Both the position numbers and the translations under genes were made by a program. This document shows positions 6,017-10,227 of a stretch of DNA of 10,227 nucleotides, one piece after another; the first letter of the stretch is position 1, and every line of letters starts with the position of its first letter. Under the pieces are notes generated by a model, which was given only the letters and a program-made list of their open reading frames with translations, did no database searches and was not told the origin of the DNA. This stretch comes from Eggerthellaceae bacterium. GTDB taxonomy: Bacteria; Actinomycetota; Coriobacteriia; Coriobacteriales; Eggerthellaceae. The stretch is from assembly GCA_900753095.1 (NCBI GenBank), contig CAADXT010000099.1, positions 1-10,227 of the forward strand. The letters run 5' to 3'.

Positions 6017-6291
6017 GTTTGGGGGGCGGGGTTGCCGTGGGCAAAACCAAGAAAAGGCTCTTCGGTGGCAAATTAATCGACTTGGGAATGGTTTTCTGCC
6101 TGCATCTGGGTTGCCTCGTTCTGAACAATCGGTAAAACACCAGGTCAGCTTTGGTGATGCATTGTTTTGGAGCCAATCAATCGTTCACAAGTGGATTATT
6201 TTGCCAGGAGGGGGCTGTTTCTTGGTTTTGGGGCAAGTGCGGCACCACGGTGCGGGTAGAATTAACACCAATGCAAGAAAAAGGAGGAACC
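6017..6291. other. Intergenic region upstream of the TetR-family gene
   Basis: This stretch of about 275 bp has no credible gene. Near its right end is TAGAAT (6257-6262), a 5/6 match to the -10 consensus without a clear -35 at normal spacing, and just upstream a perfect inverted repeat GCACC-AC-GGTGC (6242-6253). The rest shows no structure I can interpret. Confidence 0.5.
6242..6262 (+). promoter_or_regulatory. Possible promoter -10 and operator of the TetR-family gene
   Basis: The palindrome GCACCACGGTGC (6242-6253) ends 3 nt before the candidate -10 TAGAAT (6257-6262), 30 nt upstream of the chosen start codon. TetR regulators usually bind palindromes overlapping their own promoter, so this is the best autoregulation candidate; the arms are only 5 bp, shorter than typical TetR sites, and no -35 is evident. 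Confidence 0.35.
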
Positions 6292-7017
6292 GTGGCCCGT
6301 CGATACGATAGCGAAGCGGCGCGCAAGCGCATTCTTTCTGCGAGCGTTCGCTTGTTCCTGGAACGCGGGTATCACGGCACCACTATGGCGGCCATCCTGA
6401 AGAACGCCGACGTCTCCGCAAGCACGTTCCAGAATATCTTCGGCACGAAAGATGGCGTGATGTACGAGCTGATGAAGCTTATGTTCTCGGGCCAGTTCTC
6501 GGCTGCCGATAAGGCAGCGTCGCTTTTGGGCCCTGGGGCTAGTCCGGCGTTCGCCTATGCGTTTGAAACCTCCATTCAGCTTACCATCGCGGAATTGAAC
6601 GAGATCATCCGTGATTTGTACCTGCAGGCGTACATCAGCGAACGCTCGCTCGACTACATCCGCCGCAACACTGCCAAGCATATCCAGCAAGCATTCCAGC
6701 CGTATAACCCGGATTTCACCGAAGAAGATTTTTACCAGGTTGATATCGGCACCTCTGGCATCATGCTCGGTTACATGATGCGCCCTTGCAGTGACGAGTT
6801 TCCGATTAGCAAGAAGATCGAACGCTACCTTGAAATGAGCCTCGGGGCATTGAACGTGCCCGCCGAAGAGCGTGCTGCCATTATCGCGGGTATTGCGCAG
6901 CAGGATCTGCGTGCTATCTCAAAAAGAGTTGTTCAGAAGCTGTTCGAAACGATGGCCGATACCTTCGATATCAAGGTTCAAGCGCAGGTGTTCGGAGCTG
7001 AAGAAGGTGCCGAGTAG
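6292..7017 (+). CDS. TetR/AcrR-family transcriptional regulator
   Basis: The 241-residue product has the N-terminal TetR DNA-binding domain: the first helix (RKRILSASVRLFLERGYHGT, 11-30) leads into the helix-turn-helix (about 32-51), which ends in the typical ASTFQNIFGTKDGVMYEL. The remaining residues (about 60-241) are helical and would form the ligand pocket and dimer interface; this half is not conserved enough to name an effector. I chose GTG at 6292 because AAGGAGG (6281-6287) stands 4 nt before it; an in-frame ATG at 6271 would add seven residues but has no Shine-Dalgarno. Targets are not known. The upstream crotonase gene is cut off by a terminator, and the amide hydrolase gene begins 164 nt downstream with no strong terminator between, so either neighbour or the gene itself could be controlled. 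Confidence 0.9.
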   Translation: MARRYDSEAARKRILSASVRLFLERGYHGTTMAAILKNADVSASTFQNIFGTKDGVMYELMKLMFSGQFSAADKAASLLGPGASPAFAYAFETSIQLTIAELNEIIRDLYLQAYISERSLDYIRRNTAKHIQQAFQPYNPDFTEEDFYQVDIGTSGIMLGYMMRPCSDEFPISKKIERYLEMSLGALNVPAEERAAIIAGIAQQDLRAISKRVVQKLFETMADTFDIKVQAQVFGAEEGAE

Positions 7018-7086
7018 CGTACATGCGCAAACGGGCAGGCCTGCTACCTTCCCGGGGTGCGGCGCATTGGCGTTATGCCTGTTAGA

Positions 7087-7117
7087 TTGAGTGGTTAAGA
7101 GAAATGTGCCGTACACT
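7087..7117 (+). promoter_or_regulatory. Possible promoter of the amide hydrolase gene
   Basis: TTGAGT (7087-7092) and TACACT (7112-7117) resemble -35 and -10 elements, but the 19-bp spacer is long and the -10 matches at only four positions. Read-through from the TetR-family gene is an equally good explanation, since no terminator with a T-tract is seen in 7018-7181. Confidence 0.25.
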
Positions 7118-7181
7118 GGGCTGGCGAAGCGGCTAGCGCAGAGGCGGAAAAGTTCTGCCAATCTTGGGGATAGGAGCTGAT

Positions 7182-8279
7182 ATGGGCGTTTTTGCAAGCA
7201 ATTCAAAGGCAGCGAAGGCAGGCTTGCTGTGCGCAGGAGCTGTCGGGGTGGCGGCTGGTTTGGCGGCGGGCGCCGTAGCGTCAACGCGTATCAGGACGCT
7301 TTGCTCGCTAAGGAAGCTGTCCTGTTATGAGGGGCCGTACAACCTGTACGAAACCTCGGTTAGCTATCGCTACAACCTTGACGCCATTATCAAGGCGGGC
7401 GTTGAAGACGATCAGGCGTATATCGATGCGGTATGCCGCCAGGTGTTCCCTGGCTTGCCCTTGAAGGTGCAGGCGCCGAAGTTCGCTTGCAGCGCATTTC
7501 GCGCCGAGGCATCCGGCAGCGTTTTGATGGGCCGCAACTACGATTTCAAAGACGACACCTCGGCATTGCTGGTGCGCACCAATCCAAAAGAGGGATATGC
7601 ATCCCTTGCGTTTTCCGCGCTGAACAATTTGGGTGCAAACCAGCCCGAAGCCAGCCTTGCGGCAAGGGCGGCCGCCATGCTCGCGCCGTTCGCCAGCCTT
7701 GATGGTATAAACGAAAAGGGCGTATCCATTGCAGTGCTTACGCTTGACAGTGCTCCCACCAGGCAAAATACCGGAAAGCCTAAGATCAACACCTCGCTTG
7801 CCGTGCGCCTGGTGCTTGATAGGGCGGCCACCACGCAGGAAGCGATAGATTTGTTGGGCTCGTATGACATGGTTGCCATGGCGGGCCGTGATTATCATTT
7901 CTTCATCAACGACGCTTCGGGCGATAGCCGCGTGGTGGAGTACGATCCTCATAATTCGGCACGCCCGATGATTGTTACGCATGCGCGCGAGGTTACCAAC
8001 TACTACGCGTGCTGTGCGGATGAGGTTTTGCCGAACCAGAAAAACGGCGTTTTGGGGCACGGTAAGGAACGCGCCTTGGTAATAGCCGAGGTGCTTGATG
8101 GTGCGCAGCCGCAAACGAAGGAAACTGCCTGGAAGGCGCTGCGCGCCTCTTCGCAGGAGCCGAACCCTGAGGACATTACCAGCAACACGCAGTGGTCTAT
8201 CGTGTACGACAATATCAACTGCACGGCTGATTTCATTCTGCGCCGTAATTGGGGCGATGTGTTCAGCTTCGTAGTGTAG
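7182..8279 (+). CDS. Choloylglycine hydrolase-like linear amide C-N hydrolase, N-terminally extended
   Basis: The 365-residue product belongs to the Ntn-hydrolase family of bile salt hydrolases and penicillin V acylases, which cleave linear amide bonds through an N-terminal cysteine. Family landmarks appear in order: nucleophile candidate C103 in FACSAF, GRNYDF (117-122; Arg and Asp of the active site), DGINEKGVSIAVL (174-186), a segment like the family's AD-x-G-x-x-x-x-EY (243-254, ending VVEYD), VTNYY (271-275) and TQWSIVYD (336-343). Unlike classical bile salt hydrolases, where the cysteine follows the initiator Met, 102 residues precede it: a hydrophobic Ala/Gly-rich segment (12-34), probably a signal peptide or membrane anchor, and a linker that would need processing. 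The ATG at 7182 has AGGAG 5 nt upstream; a TTG at 7164 is less likely. Substrate (bile salt, N-acyl amino acid, acyl-homoserine lactone, beta-lactam) cannot be told from sequence alone. Confidence 0.85.
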   Translation: MGVFASNSKAAKAGLLCAGAVGVAAGLAAGAVASTRIRTLCSLRKLSCYEGPYNLYETSVSYRYNLDAIIKAGVEDDQAYIDAVCRQVFPGLPLKVQAPKFACSAFRAEASGSVLMGRNYDFKDDTSALLVRTNPKEGYASLAFSALNNLGANQPEASLAARAAAMLAPFASLDGINEKGVSIAVLTLDSAPTRQNTGKPKINTSLAVRLVLDRAATTQEAIDLLGSYDMVAMAGRDYHFFINDASGDSRVVEYDPHNSARPMIVTHAREVTNYYACCADEVLPNQKNGVLGHGKERALVIAEVLDGAQPQTKETAWKALRASSQEPNPEDITSNTQWSIVYDNINCTADFILRRNWGDVFSFVV

Positions 8280-8308
8280 CTGCGGAGCGCGTTCTTTTGG
8301 CTCCGCAG
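8280..8308 (+). terminator. GC-rich hairpin after the amide hydrolase gene, possible terminator
   Basis: CTGCGGAGC (8280-8288) pairs perfectly with GCTCCGCAG (8300-8308) around an 11-nt loop, starting at the base after the stop codon. There is no T-tract on the 3' side, so it may stabilise the mRNA end or act only as a weak or factor-assisted terminator. Confidence 0.4.
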
Positions 8309-8528
8309 AGCCGATGCGCTTGGATCCGGCTCGTTTAACGGTTTGAGCGAAGGGGGCGCTGTTGCAGTGCGGTGGCGAGCCTTGCTCGGTAGGGCGTGGT
8401 GTACCTTGCCGAATGCGGTTCGCGAAGGCACGGTGCGCTGATGTTTGGTTCTAGCGAAAGGCATGCGCGAACCGTATCATAAAAGCATCGATGTGCCGCA
8501 AAAGGGGAGCGGCGAAAAGGAGGGTGCC
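8309..8528. other. Intergenic region upstream of the Nudix gene
   Basis: No gene is supported in these 220 bp. An imperfect direct repeat is visible: GGTTCGCGAAGGCA (8418-8431) and GGTTCTAGCGAAAGGCA (8448-8464), the second extended by an inverted GAACC (8469-8473). TATCAT (8475-8480) could serve as a -10 but lacks a convincing -35. The Shine-Dalgarno AAGGAGGG (8517-8524) closes the region. Confidence 0.4.
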
Positions 8529-9443
8529 ATGCGGGTAGATTTCCAGGGAAGCTCGGTTGAGTTCAAGCCGCGTGAAAGCGTGGTGCCGAAGATAGAGGCA
8601 TCCCTCCAGCCAGGGTTCGAGCCGGTGCAGCCGCGCTATGCGGCAACGGTTATGCTGGTGCGCGATTCCAAACCGTTCCAAACGGAGTACCGCATCGAGA
8701 GCGATCATTTTCCTCCCGATTTCCCTACGGGCCAGGAGCTTGAGGTGTTCATGCTGCGCCGTGTGAAGACGATGGAGTTCGTTCCCGATGCGGTCGTGTT
8801 CCCCGGTGGCAGGGTGGATGAGCGCGACTCGAACCCGAACCTGCCGTGGTGCGGCCCTACGCCGGCGCAATGGGCCGAGCTCATGGGCTGCACCGAAGAA
8901 GTGGCGCGCCGCGTGGTGGTTGCCGCTGCGCGCGAAGTGTTCGAAGAGTGCGGCGTTCTGCTGGCCGGCCCCGATGAGCATTCGGTGGTGCAGGACCTAA
9001 GCGACCCAACCTGGAAAGAGAACCGCACCGCTTTGGAGAACCACGAGATAGCCTTTGCTGACTTCCTGATTCTTCATGGGCTGGTACTGCGCACCGATTT
9101 GCTGGGCCTTATCTCAAACTTCTGCACGCCAGAATTCGAAACGAAGCGCTACGACACGTTCTTCTTTTCGGCGCTGATGCCTGAAGGGCAGGTGGCCGAC
9201 GGCGAAACCAGCGAGGCTCAAATCGCCGATTGGGCGACGCCTGCCTACGCCATGCGTGCAGGCGATGCGGGTAAATGGCTGGTGCTGGCGCCTACCATCT
9301 ACAACCTCACGTGCGTTGCCTCGGCGCACAGCGCGAAGGAATTCGTGGAAACGCGCCGCAAGCTTACGCGTTTCATGTCGTACCCCATCAAGAAGGAGGA
9401 CGGCACGTTCGTGCTGCATTGCGACTTCCCTAAGCGTGGCTAG
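8529..9443 (+). CDS. NUDT19-type Nudix hydrolase
   Basis: This 304-residue protein is a Nudix hydrolase, a family that cleaves nucleoside diphosphates linked to another group. LEVFMLRRVKTMEFVPDAVVFPGG (71-94) and AAAREVFEECGVLL (132-145) form a split Nudix box: the usual short gap between GG and REVFEECG is replaced by about 40 residues (95-131). That arrangement, and the overall length, are typical of the NUDT19/RP2-like branch, whose characterised mammalian member degrades CoA and acyl-CoA; extending that substrate to this protein is inference. The metal-binding glutamates E136, E139 and E140 are present. The protein has no signal peptide. The ATG at 8529 follows AAGGAGGG by 4 nt; the frame is open upstream to 8445 without a better site. 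An MBL-fold hydrolase gene starts 65 nt downstream with no terminator between them, so the two are probably one transcript. Confidence 0.87.
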   Translation: MRVDFQGSSVEFKPRESVVPKIEASLQPGFEPVQPRYAATVMLVRDSKPFQTEYRIESDHFPPDFPTGQELEVFMLRRVKTMEFVPDAVVFPGGRVDERDSNPNLPWCGPTPAQWAELMGCTEEVARRVVVAAAREVFEECGVLLAGPDEHSVVQDLSDPTWKENRTALENHEIAFADFLILHGLVLRTDLLGLISNFCTPEFETKRYDTFFFSALMPEGQVADGETSEAQIADWATPAYAMRAGDAGKWLVLAPTIYNLTCVASAHSAKEFVETRRKLTRFMSYPIKKEDGTFVLHCDFPKRG

Positions 9444-9508
9444 CGTCTGGCTGTTGGGGCGTTTGCCGCATGCGATAGGGTTTGTGGCTGTGAAGGAAGA
9501 GGTGCATC

Positions 9509-10227
9509 GTGGGCTTCGTAAAAGATGAAACGCCATGGAACGGTGGGCGCATGAGCTCGCGTGTGCTGTGCCTGCGCGCCAATAATCCCAGTCCTATGAC
9601 GTACGTAGGTACCAACACCTGGATTGTTGCTGAGCCTGGTGCCAACGTCTGCGTGGTGATAGACCCTGCCCCCGCTGGGGAACAGGTGCGGCGTATCCTT
9701 GCGGCTTGCAAGCGAGAGGGCCTACGTATTGGGGCCATCGTGGCTACCCACGACCATCCCGATCATATCGAGGGGATCCCGGAGTTGGCAGCGGCAACAG
9801 GTGCCCCTGTCTACGCGCCGCGCACCGAGCGCATAGAGCGGTTGCTGCAGAAGGCCTTTGCTGGTAGGGGCGGGCAACCTGAAACCCTTGCTTCGGCGCA
9901 GGGCTTCGAAGCCGCCTCGGCGACGAAGTCGAGCGAAGGGGAGGAAGCTCCCGAAGGGCTGTGCTCACCATGCGGGCAGCAGACAGCCTCTTCTTCTGCT
10001 GGGCTTGTGGTTCCTGTTGTTTTCCCGCTGCGCATCGGTTCGTTCTGCCCGTTTGGGGGCGCACCTGAGTTCGAGGTGATGGCCTTGCCGGGCCACTCTG
10101 AGGATTCTGCGGGCCTGCTGCTGCCCGCAGAAAAGGCGCTGTTCACGGGCGATGTTCTTTTCCGTCATGGTCCTACGGTGGTGTTCCATCCCGATGGGGT
10201 GCTTGCCAGCTACTTCGCCAGCCTCGA
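9509..10227 (+). CDS. LACTB2-type metallo-beta-lactamase-fold hydrolase (partial, 3' end beyond window)
   Basis: The frame from GTG at 9509 is open for 239 codons to the right edge. NPSPMTYVGTNTWIV (27-41) matches the strand-loop at the front of LACTB2/glyoxalase II-like MBL enzymes; THDHPDHIEG (80-89) is the zinc-binding THxHxDH motif, GHSEDSAG (195-202) gives the next histidine, and TGDVLF (213-218) supplies the bridging Asp. The remaining conserved histidine and C-terminal domain are off the edge. LACTB2 relatives include endoribonucleases and thioester-type hydrolases, so the substrate is open. Between the zinc motif and GHSED lies a low-complexity insert (about 118-170, rich in Ser, Ala, Gly, Glu, with C-x2-C at 158-161) not typical of the fold. 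GTG is chosen for AGAGG (9498-9502) 6 nt upstream; the internal ATG at 9551 is an alternative that would lose 14 residues. It lies 65 nt behind the Nudix gene. Confidence 0.85.
   Translation, partial: MGFVKDETPWNGGRMSSRVLCLRANNPSPMTYVGTNTWIVAEPGANVCVVIDPAPAGEQVRRILAACKREGLRIGAIVATHDHPDHIEGIPELAAATGAPVYAPRTERIERLLQKAFAGRGGQPETLASAQGFEAASATKSSEGEEAPEGLCSPCGQQTASSSAGLVVPVVFPLRIGSFCPFGGAPEFEVMALPGHSEDSAGLLLPAEKALFTGDVLFRHGPTVVFHPDGVLASYFASL

Noticed and set aside
5907..6176. Small minus-strand ORF across the crotonase terminator
   Set aside because: It overlaps the crotonase 3' end and the terminator hairpin, and its product is low-complexity with no Shine-Dalgarno.
7308..8114. 268-codon minus-strand ORF
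   Set aside because: Antisense to the choloylglycine hydrolase-like gene; no independent support.

Overview
The window looks like chromosomal DNA from a gut-type anaerobic actinobacterium, most probably Coriobacteriia/Eggerthellaceae. That is an inference from the high GC content, the actinobacterial flavour of the proteins and the gene mix; no rRNA or other lineage marker is present. There is no rRNA, tRNA, CRISPR array, transposase or phage gene. Genes lie on both strands and the spacers hold promoters and terminators. Two genes run off the window ends.

Layout. 1-737 (-): N-terminal 245 residues of a low-complexity, basic, probably disordered protein with repeated RMPR motifs, continuing past the left edge. 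738-1105: divergent regulatory region with a TTGACA promoter, a near-perfect CsoR-type palindrome lying in its spacer, and a GC-rich foldable leader. 1106-4161 (+): copper operon of a CsoR-family repressor and a CopA-type P1B-1 ATPase that carries a CopZ-like HMA domain at its C-terminus. 4199-4234: bidirectional terminator. 4259-4927 (-): cysteine-rich protein with a desulfoferrodoxin-like four-cysteine site. 5065-5940 (+): enoyl-CoA hydratase/isomerase (crotonase) family protein with its own promoter, a strong terminator and a codon bias typical of very highly expressed genes. 6292-7017 (+): TetR-family regulator. 7182-8279 (+): choloylglycine hydrolase-like (bile salt hydrolase/penicillin V acylase superfamily) enzyme with a membrane/signal segment and a long segment before its catalytic cysteine. 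8529-9443 (+): NUDT19-type Nudix hydrolase. 9509-10227 (+): LACTB2-type metallo-beta-lactamase-fold hydrolase, cut by the right edge.

How the genes work together. csoR-copA is a self-contained copper sensing and efflux unit: copper binding should release CsoR from the operator between the -35 and -10 elements, and CopA then exports Cu(I). The right half (crotonase, TetR regulator, amide hydrolase, Nudix, MBL) has an acyl-CoA/amide flavour, but the sequence does not prove a shared pathway. I see no clearly undescribed multi-gene system. The best leads are the CopA-CopZ fusion with its unusual leader RNA, the cysteine-rich protein at 4259-4927, the extreme codon bias of the crotonase gene, and the N-terminally extended amide hydrolase.
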